Assembly (NCBI RefSeq): GCF_000193205.1
Contig: NC_015278.1
Span: 930,001 to 994,000 of the forward strand
Direction of reading: 5' to 3'
DNA from: Aerococcus sp. Group 1
Lineage (GTDB): Bacteria > Bacillota > Bacilli > Lactobacillales > Aerococcaceae
Length of the DNA stretch: 64,000 bases
The position numbers were made by a program, and so were the translations under genes. This document shows, one piece after another, positions 10,701-19,300 of the stretch; the stretch's first letter is position 1; each line of letters begins with the position of its first letter. Under the pieces are notes generated by a model. It was not told where the DNA came from, made no database searches, and saw only the letters and a list, made by a program, of their open reading frames with translations.

Positions 10701-11470
10701 AGACTCAAGCGGATCAAATCACACCTAATGTCCCAGCTGAGAAGACTCCAGTCAACGACAAGAACAACTTAACCCCAGAAGAACAAGCTGAAGTTAAGAA
10801 GAAAGTCGAAGACGCCAACAAGGATAAATTCCCAGCACCTAAGGATGGTCAAAAACCAACTACGGTTGAAGTAGGTAAAGATGGTACAACTACGATTACT
10901 TATCCAGATGGTTCGAAAGACACTATCCCAGGAACTGACTTAGTCCGTGAAAAGACTAACGTGGATGATTCAGCTGTTAAACCTGTCAACCCAACGGACG
11001 ACAAGCAAGGCACTGGCATCAAGGTCAACAACCCTGATAAAGACACCATAGTCACCGCTAAGGATGAAGACGGCAAGGATATCCCTGTTGTCATCAACCC
11101 TGAAACAGGAGAAGTGGAAGTCACCCCAGGAACTGACGTTGACGGCCCAATCACTGTCACCATCTCCGATCCAGAATTACCAGGCGGTAAGAGGGTTGTT
11201 GTGGTACCAGTCAAAGGCCATGCCGCTGGACGTGATGACAATGGTTCAGATGTGAATGTCAAACCAGATGCTCCAGCTCATACGAATACTGGCGTTCAAG
11301 CAGCAACACATGAACCAGGTCAAAAAACAGAAATAAAAGCAAATGCAGCCAAGGTTCAAAGTCAACTCCCTCAAACAGGTGCAGTTGCAGGCCTAGCTAG
11401 CTCATTAGCGCTTGCTCTTATTGGAGCAGGTAGTATTCTTGCTCTTGGCAAAAGAAGAAAAGAAGACTAA
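4712..11470 (+). CDS. YSIRK/LPQTG surface protein with Rib-type repeats (adhesin 1)
   Basis: A giant cell-wall-anchored surface protein of 2252 residues. The start is placed at 4712 rather than at the earlier in-frame ATG (4676) because AGGAGG at 4700-4705 precedes it by six bases and the second adhesin starts identically (MVGKNN). Order: YSIRK-type signal (FYRYSIRRLSVGVAS) with likely cleavage after AVAQA; a Lys/Glu/Ala-rich charged segment to about residue 210; a non-repetitive putative ligand-binding region (about 210-740); several longer Rib-like beta modules; three 78-residue Rib/alpha-type repeats ending in YPDG; three 186-residue repeats; and LPQTG at 2219-2223 with a hydrophobic helix and KRRKED tail. 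Sortase A should attach it to peptidoglycan. An adhesion role is inferred from architecture, and the ligand is unknown. Confidence 0.9.
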   Translation: MVGKNNLKVKKEKQSNKFYRYSIRRLSVGVASVAVAAGLLFVSDSAVAQAATDEVKASTVETTNAPAPVADTKPSETVASPAEDKAVPTPVAEEAKFTEEKAEAKPAQPEADKKSEEKTQSEKAKADVKSEKAEAKKIEKQAKSEKAAKDEEQFKPENVKDEKESKEKSKINNEGKPDKKAKADKVSSRAANYAGEAKKSEDKADKKDYTLKDEGLSFYANGSSVDTTNSDKKIYGDSELLKRLQDSAIDATGKKGDKRSYSGTVFVYRNGNSNEVTKETLAGVPVYLQWAYKDGYVSPVYKTVSNADGTFTLTFDKPIIDKFGNVHKWKLSDGDQEAFAVRTWAENPDPDHLALIKGGDQITGFHKRLTRTNESWNFTAGIDRIVGGQVVFQEKLLNNEWLVGPKDTWRVSPDPSGEWKPAGDYGKVSGKVWFDGGDPAGSDARMWKKDSWDLPAAKTKVVASYVNDEVARLFDKWKKDNNYTGSNGQDNPRILEFRDAQAQIIADYEATNGKGSHIAETVVGTVDSNGNYYIPFRGLYGVSRNKANSGTSISYTIKPEEYGKVVDVKDDNHTNLMAWNGTIGQKHRHINQDYMYVASLIENYNIWSNTSQNNMFALLDGAALPVGPSNLASGNISNVNFAAIVAKPAHAIKTYDAQSNFAPAGAKVENASEGLLPSTTYVQRWFKDGKPYGEATEFVTTPEGKAPASIPLNVDKQLGAPAKFTSAIFLNDGSKHDNLTDALAADAFIAAPKVEYDQIEKKAGQEAKTAAPKYKNAAGKAYKPNPNDGKPTFSYEERKETVDKDGETKISYEPLKTVKVGNKDIPVTVDPKTGEVTIEAADTAKIPGETVTVPVTLTYPNGMKVKTDAVIKVLPKEEQKDLVEPQYTEVPGKVGEEVSSTPKFTDKAGKDTAKPEGAKFALGENAPEGATVDPETGVVKYTPKAGDAAKTVNVPVVVTYKDGSQDTTNAPIHVAAQDKIKDVTDPNAPVPEGYVRLKFNADSKDGSVTGEFADNAKVKAFDVLKGTKFNDPAIREKFDQVVPTNPVADNPAKKWSSWEPIFDNELAKDTPIEKGLKGDTREYHSVYEDKAFNEDNVGIAKVEIVQDPTKKAYTEGKEGDNKLDPAGTQVKLTDANGVEKVVEPKDFGKYGIKLGLKDVPNYTTETPLTKKDHDGKKVEVTVPGKSGELKAESKVPITVKQQDKDALEPSYAPTEANVGQEAASKAPTFKDSANKAVKQPAGVTFALGKDAPAGAKIDPKTGVVTYTPQDTDEGKAVKVPVVVTYGDKTTDTTEASFNVAQRADVIEPTDPNAEVPQGYHKVTLKAGEGTQVPEKVLHVRDGKGIPADKYPAAKIDPAQAKDYKEPITWSVVPGTAITKDEVIVANATKKTDAEKNDPKAQEQTVKVGETPEAEKSIANLGDLPKGTKVAYKEPVDTKTPGDKEATVVVTYPDGTSEEVPAKVVVKDLTDAEKNTPQAKEQTVKVGETPKAEDSIANLGDLPQGTKVAYKEPVDTKTPGDKPATVVVTYPDGSSEEVPATVKVKDLTDAEKNDPQGQDINTKVGETPNAKDGIKDADKLPQGTKFEFKKPVDTKEAGDKPATVVVIYPDGTKDEVSVTVKVSENPTQAETTTPTVPAKTEVEDKTNLTPEEQDKVKKAIEDANKDKFPTPKEGQSPTTVEVGKDGTATIKYPDGSKDTIPGTDLVVERPKTTVEGTPKKVKPTNDPQDTGLVVKNQDDKTPTKVTAKDEDDQDVPVTVDPTTGKVSVTPGTKVDGPIIVTVEDKDLPAGKQDFVVPVEGHEAGRDDNGSNKTQADLTEPTVPAKTEVEDKTNLTPEEQDKVKKAIEDANKDKFPAPKESQNPTTVEIGKDGTATITYPDGSKDTIPGTDLVVERPKTTVEGTPKTVKPTNDPQDTGLVVKNKDDKTPTKVTAKDEDGQDVPVTVDPTTGKISVTPGTKVDGPITVTVEDKDLPAGKQDFVVPVEGHEAGRDDNGSDKTQADQITPNVPAEKTPVNDKNNLTPEEQAEVKKKVEDANKDKFPAPKDGQKPTTVEVGKDGTTTITYPDGSKDTIPGTDLVREKTNVDDSAVKPVNPTDDKQGTGIKVNNPDKDTIVTAKDEDGKDIPVVINPETGEVEVTPGTDVDGPITVTISDPELPGGKRVVVVPVKGHAAGRDDNGSDVNVKPDAPAHTNTGVQAATHEPGQKTEIKANAAKVQSQLPQTGAVAGLASSLALALIGAGSILALGKRRKED
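8888..9589 (+). repeat. Three tandem 234-bp Rib/alpha-type repeats
   Basis: Units start at 8888, 9122 and 9356, each exactly 234 bp (78 codons). They begin with AEKN and contain KVGETP, PVDTK and V-V-Y-PDG. The conserved period keeps the reading frame, so unit gain or loss would change length without frameshift. Confidence 0.85.
9611..11256 (+). repeat. Three tandem 558-bp repeats in adhesin 1
   Basis: Units start near 9611, 10169 and 10727, a period of 558 bp (186 codons). Each has a helical NLTPEEQ segment, a YPDGSKDTIPG segment and a closing EGHEAGRDDNG or similar. Units 1 and 2 are almost identical at the DNA level, while unit 3 has drifted. Recent duplication or ongoing homogenisation is inferred. 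Confidence 0.85.
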
Positions 11471-11493
11471 AAGACTGATTTAGCCTATAAGCT

Positions 11494-11530
11494 AAAAAGC
11501 TCTCATACATGAATGTATGGGAGCTTTTTT
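11494..11530 (+). terminator. Rho-independent terminator after adhesin 1
   Basis: Arms AAAGCTCTCATACAT and ATGTATGGGAGCTTT with a two-base loop are followed by a T run. Confidence 0.92.
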
Positions 11531-12011
11531 ATTGGAAAATTATGAGAATAAAAAATAGGAGCTTATATTTTAAATCCATAAATAGCAAACACAAAAGAAC
11601 AATAATGTATAAATAAAGAACAAACAATGTCTTTTTATGATTATTTTTAAAAATAAAAGAGGAAGAGATAATCGTCATGACGCTAATAGTAGGAGCATTT
11701 ATAGCTTATATTTCAGAATAAAAGAGAAATTATGATTTGCTTTTTTAAAATATAATTCTTATTATGTGATTTAAAGTTAATAGCTAAAAGAATTATTTTT
11801 AGACTTACAAAAGCAAAACTGTATTTTATTTACTGATAAAACCGGAAAACCACGTCTTATAAAGAGATGTTATCGATTTATAAATAAATAAGATTATGGT
11901 TGAAGGCTTTCTAATTTTAAAAAATATTGTTTTTTTTTTTTTTTAGGTACTATATATTTGCAAAGTATTTATTTATAAAAAACAAATATGTATAAGTATA
12001 AGGAGGACCAT
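11531..12011 (+). other. AT-rich intergenic region between the adhesins
   Basis: No convincing gene is seen. The only translated-looking stretch is a 14-codon frame at 11678 after AGGAAGAG, too short to call. The region ends with the poly-T tract and leader of the second adhesin. Confidence 0.5.
11928..11958 (+). promoter_or_regulatory. Putative adhesin 2 promoter containing a T15 tract
   Basis: An uninterrupted run of 15 T lies at 11930-11944. TTGTTT (11928-11933) and TATATA (11951-11956) are 17 bases apart, which would place most of the run inside the -35/-10 spacer. The hexamers are weak and TATATT (11953-11958) is an alternative -10. The position about 70 bases upstream of the ATG is right for a promoter, but the assignment is inference. 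Confidence 0.4.
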
Positions 12012-13391
12012 ATGGTTGGAAAAAATAATTATCAAGTGAAGAAGGAGAAGCAGAGTAACAAGTTCTATCGTTACTCCATTAAGCGCCTGAGTGTGGGCGT
12101 GGCTTCTGTCGCAGTGGCAGCAGGGCTTCTCTTTGCGGGAGATGTTCAAGTCGCTCGAGCTGCTGGTACCAATGATGCTGTGAATGGTGAGTTGAACTTA
12201 ACGGCTGAAGAGCAAGGTAAAGTAGATCAAGCAGCCAAAGACAATGAAAACCAGCCCAACACCCAAAAAACGACTAGTGATCCTGTAACTAAACAAGTGA
12301 TCCCTGCCGATGGTGGCGTGGCTGAAACCATTGAAACCGAAAAAGACTTAAAAGTTCAAGAGCCTAAACTTGCTGAAAAAATTGAAAGTCAGTCAGATAA
12401 TGGGGCTTCTGATGGGGCAGTATCTACCAAACCTGCACCTAAGGAACCAGCTCTGGAAGAAAAGACTGAAGTGGCGAATGCGCCAACGACAGACGAAGAT
12501 GGGACTGAACGCACAGGTCAGCCCTTAAACTCTAATGATCTGAATGCGGCAATCGATCCTAATAATCCTGAGGGGACCTTTAAATCGAATAATGTGGTAA
12601 GTTTTGCGACTAAAACGCCAGATTTAACCAAAGATGAAAACCTTCAAAAGGATCAACTAACCGTTGACCATAAAGTATTTCTCTCAACGACAGCGCCTCG
12701 TGACCGTTTTGAGCTTCGCTATGAAATTGATGAGCGTTTAGCTAAACATATTACAGATATTCGTTACCAAGCCAATGAAAATCCTCAAGTATTTGACCGA
12801 GATTTTTCATTCGATCGGTTGCAAGATGCTGATGATCCGTCAAAGGTAAGCAATACTTGGCGGGCTAATGCTTTTGATAACGATGTGGTGTCAAGTTCTA
12901 ATAATCCCAATTCGATCGTGAACTATAATTCAGTTTTTGCAGCACCAGCTATAGGAGTAGTTCAAGCGGCTAAAATCCAGATTTTCTTAAATGAAAGTCT
13001 AGCAAACATTGTTGCTGCTAATCCTGAAGCTGCTCGCCGTAATGAACTCTTCTTCAACTCTTATCTTTATGATCCAGTTGAAAATAAGGTTGTTGAAGGC
13101 ACCATTAACACCCAACATTTGAACACAGCTTCTAATAATTTAGATAAATTACAAGAAGCAGGCTATGCCCAAGAAGTTGTTGGTGATTATGCTCTGTCGA
13201 ATGGTCATGCCCAATATGTTGAGGGGGGACCTACAATCCTCACACAGGACAATTTGATGAAAATGCGAAAATTCGTGGGATTGCAGTTGACCAAACCTTC
13301 ACCAAACGCTCGGCTGGTGAAATTGTGGATACGCCATCTACCTATCACTTCCAAGCAGATGAACGCCTGCTACCATATATCAAAGGGGTAG
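12012..13391 (+). CDS. Adhesin 2, N-terminal part (YSIRK signal and first domain)
   Basis: This is the piece that would be translated as sequenced: 459 residues. The start at 12012 is chosen because AGGAGG lies five bases upstream and the MVGKNN start matches adhesin 1; an upstream in-frame ATG at 11988 lacks a site. It has the YSIRK signal (FYRYSIKRLSVGVAS), probable cleavage after VARA, a Pro/Glu-rich linker to about residue 190 and most of a putative binding domain. The last 54 or so residues, after the G run, are out-of-frame sequence. Without the sortase signal the product would be released rather than wall-anchored. The domain is related to the one repeated at about 14400-15570. Confidence 0.75.
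   Translation: MVGKNNYQVKKEKQSNKFYRYSIKRLSVGVASVAVAAGLLFAGDVQVARAAGTNDAVNGELNLTAEEQGKVDQAAKDNENQPNTQKTTSDPVTKQVIPADGGVAETIETEKDLKVQEPKLAEKIESQSDNGASDGAVSTKPAPKEPALEEKTEVANAPTTDEDGTERTGQPLNSNDLNAAIDPNNPEGTFKSNNVVSFATKTPDLTKDENLQKDQLTVDHKVFLSTTAPRDRFELRYEIDERLAKHITDIRYQANENPQVFDRDFSFDRLQDADDPSKVSNTWRANAFDNDVVSSSNNPNSIVNYNSVFAAPAIGVVQAAKIQIFLNESLANIVAANPEAARRNELFFNSYLYDPVENKVVEGTINTQHLNTASNNLDKLQEAGYAQEVVGDYALSNGHAQYVEGGPTILTQDNLMKMRKFVGLQLTKPSPNARLVKLWIRHLPITSKQMNACYHISKG
13223..13228 (+). repeat. G6 homopolymer at the frameshift point
   Basis: Six G in a row (13223-13228) follow GTTGA. Frame comparison with the paralogous domain places the missing base in this run. Short poly-G tracts are classic slipped-strand sites. 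Confidence 0.8.
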
Positions 13392-16300
13392 GTATTTATA
13401 AATTAGAAGATGGCGACCAAGGGTATAGCTTCAATCGTCAACTTGATCCGAAATCCCAAGTCTTCTACAATGGCTTAATCTTACATGCTAAGGGCGGCGT
13501 AGCTAAGACTTTACCGATCGCTAATGATGGTGGCTTAGATGGTAAGTATGACCAATACTACATGGATTACAATCCAAGAACTGGTGCGGGGCATTTCCAC
13601 TTAGATCCAACAAATATGGATCAATTTAACCATAATTCTGGGGAAGGCTACCAACCATCAGCTCTTCGCGTCGTTTACTACCTTAAAGATGATGTGAATA
13701 TCAATCAACTTATTCCTAAGAGTCTGGACCAACGTTATGTCTTCGATGGCTTCTTCCTTGATGAAAAAGGAAACTACGTGGCTAACACCGAAGCTAACAT
13801 CACTTACAACTTCGGTGACTTCTCCGGCGATCCAAGCCCAATTACTAATGAAGGCAATCCAGGCGTAGATGATACCAGCCAAACGAATCCAGCAGAAGGT
13901 GACTTGCCAGAACCAGCCAAGCCTGAAATTAACTATGAATTAGCTGGCCAAAATCGGACCGTTCTCCTGAATACGGAAGTCACTGCTAAAGACTTGGCCC
14001 AAAACCTGACTAAGACAGCTGATGGTCAAGCAGTTGATTTACCAGAAGGCACTAAGTTTAGCTTTGCGGATGATGAAGTGACCCAATCTGCGATTGTCGA
14101 ACTCTTTGAGAAAGATGCGGATGGCAATGATAAACTAGACGCTGACGGTAATAAGATTTCACGCGGTTTCTTCGTGGATACTTCTAAATTAGGACAAAAA
14201 GAAATCAAAGTTGTTGTAGAATTACCACGTTCATCGACCTCTAACTTGATTTCGGGACTTGTGGATGTCAACAAGCGCCCTGGTGAATCTGGTCAGAAGG
14301 TCTCTGAAGAGCGCTTCATTCCACAAAGCAATGAAGACTCACGTAACGAGAACTCTGAAGGCTTCTTTAACAATCAAGTCCACCAATTAGCTGATGCCAT
14401 CACTCCGGAAACTCAGGCACAAAATGAAATTGATGTGACGATATCGAGCTTGATTCATGGAATCCCAAGCTCTAGCCTAGAAACGCTAAAGAAATGGGAT
14501 TATATCATTGAATTCTCTGACTATCTGGCCAAGCACATTACTAAAGTTGAAAATGGCTCTGGAACTGAATTCGAACGGATAGTCAACCGCAATGGCGACA
14601 AGACTAATTCATGGCGGATGCGTGCTTGGGGCGGGGCAGCAGATAATGAAGCCCTGATGACCAATACAGCAATTGGGGCACAGTACAACTACCTAGCTAA
14701 GGTGACTTTAGATTCTTCTATCAAGTCCATTATCGATGAGACGGAACAAGAATTAGGACGTCCTGTAACCAACGGCGACTTCGGATCAACTTCCTTCATC
14801 TACAACAATGCCAACAAGGCGATGATTGAAGGTTCTTACTCATCTACCTTTATGAAGGTCAACCCAACCCAGTATGATGAAAAAGTAGCTGCTGACAATG
14901 TTGCTAAGAACCCAACCTTCAATAACTGGTTCCGTTTATCCGGTGGGGAAGTTAGCTACAAGGAAGGCGACGAAGTGAGTCCATATACCGGCTTAACTGG
15001 GGATAAGATGCGCGGCTTTGTCTTTGATCAAATTTTTGCTAAGCAAGGCGGCTCATCACTGAACACAGCTGGTGCAACTACCAATCCTATCCACTACCAC
15101 TACACGGTAGACCAACGTCTCTTGCCTTATATTGAGTCTGCTGAACTCTACTATGTGCCAAATGGTAAGGATTACTACAATAACTCAGCAGTTGGTTTTG
15201 ATAAGAACTATATTCCTCAAGCCAAGGTCTTCTTCAATGGCCTCGACTCACGGAATGATGACTTCCAAAGCGAATTCAATCGGGAAACAGGTGAAGGGGT
15301 CTTCAAGTTAGATCCACAGAACGATACCGTAAGTCGGATCTTCAACTTCAACAACTCTCACTTGGATCCTGCAGCTGCTCGGATTGTTTACAAGCTGCGT
15401 GATGGTGTCACAGCTGAAGACATCCTCAAGGCTTATCCAGATGCCAGCTTTGCCTTCACGGGTTACCTCACCCTTGACTCCGGCCCAGTTGTTCGTAACT
15501 CCAACGCCAATGTGGGTTACCGCATCTCAGATATCGATGGCGATGGCCGTCCGGATGAATTCCAGAATGATCGCTTATCCAATCTAAGTGAGGAAGAAAA
15601 ACAACTTCTTTCCCCAATCGAAAAAGCGATTGTCAATGAAGGCCTCACCGGAACCAATGCGAATATTCTTGTCCAATCCGCACGTGATAAAGATACGAGC
15701 GTTCATGGCGTAGTTAACACAGGCTTCAGTGAAGCAGATGCACCAAGTGTTCAAGCAGCTATTGTTAATGAAGACGGTAGCGTGACGGCACTCGGCAGCT
15801 CAGCTGTAGACCCTCAAAGCGGCGAATACAGTATTAACACGCCAGAGGGAACAACCTTGACCCAAGGCCAAACGATCTTGATTACCTTAACGACTGGTGG
15901 ACAAGTTCACTCAGCTAATTACACCACTGTGGGCGAAGGCAATCCAGAAGTCACTGCCAAGGTTGATGTGCTTGATCTTAAAGATATAAACAGCGACCAG
16001 AGAGTGGCTAAGGGTCAAGACATGACAGCTGTTAAGGTTGACCAATTTGTCGATGCAGCGGGTCAAGTGAATCCAGCAAGCACAGAAAATGGTCAAGTAC
16101 ACTTTGCAACTGTAGGTACGGATGGTCAAACAGATACAGAAGAGCTTGCTAACCAACTTAGTGTTCGTATCGCAACAACCGATGCTCAGGGCAATGTGAC
16201 CTATCAAGACCTTGCCAGTGCAGGTTTAACTTACAATCCTGAAACTGGTCAAGTGACAGGTAGCCCAATCTTGCCTGAAGGGGAAGAAGAGCACACTTAT

Positions 16301-19300
16301 ACTATTGTGGTAGACGCGAAGAATGCTAAAGCAGGGGACGCGACCAATCGGACCTTTAACGTAACGGTTTATAGCCAAGCTTCTGAATACACACCAGCTT
16401 ATGAAGCAGTTGATGTGATTCCAGGAAATAAGGCTGAAACAGCTAGCCCAAGCTTTACGGATTCTAAGAACCAAGCGGCTACGCCAGCTTTAGACTCAGA
16501 AGCGGCTTATACTGCACCTGAGACAGTGGATGTTGAGGGAACACAAGTCGCCGTTCAGGTGGATCCACAAACAGGGGTTGTCACTGTAGATCCTGCTGAA
16601 ACAGCTAAAGTGCCAGGTAAGGCCATCACTGTACCAGTAACCGTTAAGTACCAAGATGGGTCAACTGACCAAGCCAATGCTACCATCAATGTCACGGATC
16701 CAGGATTTATCGATCGAACAAACGATCCAGATGCGCCTGTCCCTGAAGGTTACAAGAAGGTAGACCTCGTTGCGGGGCAAGGGGTAACACCATTTGAAGG
16801 TGGCAATAAGACCTATCATGTTAAGGAAGGAACCAGCATTCCAGCTGATAAGATTCCTGAACTCACAGCACAAGCAGGTTACGAAAATCCTGTTTGGGAC
16901 AATGATCCGGCACAAACGGTAACTGCTGATAGTCCGTCTCGCTTCACAGCGACAGCTAGTCCTGCTCCAGAAGCCGACACCACCGCCCCATCAATTACCG
17001 TGTCAGCCAAGGATATCCAAGCCACTGAAGGACAGCCTATTGACCCTGTTTCAGTGACAACGGATGATCCGGAAGCAACCGTGACCGTTGACGGCTTGCC
17101 AGATGGTTTATCCTACAATCCTGAGACCCAACAGATCGAAGGGACGGTTCCAGCGGGGACGGTTCAATGGGCGGATGACCAGGATGAGGCGCGCGACTTC
17201 TCAGCAACCGTCAAGGCAGTCGATCCAGCGGGCAATGAAGCGACTGAGCCGATTAATGTCACCGTTCTCCGCGACACAGACGGCGACGGCCAAGCGGATA
17301 AAACCGACGAAGATGATGACAACGACGGCATTCCAGATACGGAGGACCAAGCGTCTAAGACTTGGGACGGCCTGGATGCGCAAACAACCGATACGACCGC
17401 AACCAATGGCCAAGCTGTGCCTGAGAATACCAAGGTCGTGACACCAAATAAACCGGGTGCTAAGGTTTCAACCCCTGCCCCAGTGGACGGTCTGTCTGTG
17501 GATGAAAACGGCAACTTAGTTGGCACACCGACCGTGGACTTCCAACCTGGTGAAACCGAAAAAGTCGTTGAAATCCCTGTTGAAATCACGTCAACTGGCA
17601 CCGGTCAAAAAGATGACCAAGGCCAACCAACCGATGAAGCCATCACTCGAACCGTCAAAGTTACCGTGACGAATCCAAATGCGGGTGAAACACCTGCTGA
17701 GTCCAGCGTCGAGCTGACACCGAAGTCACAAAACGCTCTGGAAGGCAAGGACATCACCCCAGTAACGCCTCAAGCGGACAATGTCCCAGAAGGCGGCAAC
17801 GTGAAGGTAACCATCGATGGCCAAGACACTTACCCAGGTTTGACTGTCGACCCAGATAGCGGCCAAGTGACGGGGCAACCACAAATTACTGACTGGGCCC
17901 CTGAAGAGGAAACTCGGACCATTACCGTAACCGCCCAAGTCCAAGACAAGGACGGCAATCCAGTCCGTGATGCAGACGGCAACCCAGTGACAGCTGAATC
18001 AACCATCACCGTTTACCGCGATACCGATAAGGACGGCCAACCCGACAAGGATACCGGTATGCCGCAAGATCCAAACAATCCATCTGTCCCAGGCATCGAC
18101 CAAGGCGACAAGGATGATGACAACGACGGTTGGACCGACCAGGAAGAAAAAGACCGTGGAACGGACGGCAAAGATGAAAACAGCTTCCCACGTGTGACTG
18201 AACCTGGTGCGGAAAATACCCCAGGTCAAGACACCACCAAGGTTACCGGCAAGACTACGCCAAATACTGAAGTGGAAGTCAAGGACAAAGATGGAAATAC
18301 CATCGGTACTGGCACTTCAGACGACCAAGGTAATATCGACCTTGATGTACCGAAGCAAAATCCTGGCGATAAAGTGACCATCGTTCCAGGTAAGAAGGAC
18401 GACCAAGGCAACTTTACTCCAGGGAACCCGGATGGCAATGCCGAAACAGTTGTTAAAGAAACCCCACAAATCAATAATCCAGGGGCTAAAAACGAACCTG
18501 GCTCAGATCAGACCAAGGTAACCGGCAAGACCACCGTTCCAAATTCTAAGGTTGAAGTGAAGGATAAAGATGGCAACACCATTGGGACTGGTACGTCTGA
18601 TGAGAACGGTGACTTCACGATTGAGGTGCCTCATCAAGATCCAAGCGATAAAGTAACTATAATTCCATCTAAGGACTACAATAACCCAGATGGTTCCACT
18701 GAAACTCGGACAGGTGATCTAGTTGAAACGACAGTCACAGAAGATACACCTGCTATTTCTGAGACCAGTGTGGAAGTAGCTCCTAAGTCTCAAAACGTTC
18801 TTGAAGGTGAGGATATAACTCCAGTAACTCCTCAAGCTGATAACATCCCAGAAGGCGGCAACGTGAAGGTAACCATTGATGGTCAAGACAGCTATCCAGG
18901 CCTAACTGTTGATCCAACAACTGGTCAAGTCACAGGTCAACCAGAAATTAAGGACTGGAGTCCAGAAGAAGAAACACGGACGATTACCGTTGAAGTTTCT
19001 GTTCTTGATAAGGATGGTAATCCTGTTAAAGATCAAGATGGCAATCCAGTAGCGGCTGAATCAACGATTACCGTTTATCGTGATACCGATAAAGATGGCC
19101 AACCTGACAAGGATACTGGCATGCCTCAAGATCCAAATAATCCAAATGTTCCAGGCATTGACCAAGGTGACAAGGACGACGACAACGACGGTTGGACCGA
19201 CCAGGAAGAAAAAGACCGTGGCACCGATCCAAAAGATGAGTCTGACTTCCCTAAAGTGACTCAACCTGACGCTGAAAATAAACCAGGTGAAGATACCACT

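Noticed and set aside
8450..11262. Several 110-124 codon open frames on the minus strand inside adhesin 1
   Set aside because: They are shadows produced by repetitive codon use in the surface protein and have no start signals.
11678..11722. 14-codon peptide with hydrophobic sequence after AGGAAGAG
   Set aside because: Too short and without context to support a toxin or leader peptide.
17164..17601. 145-codon minus-strand frame inside adhesin 2
   Set aside because: It is also a shadow of biased repeat coding; composition is not protein-like.
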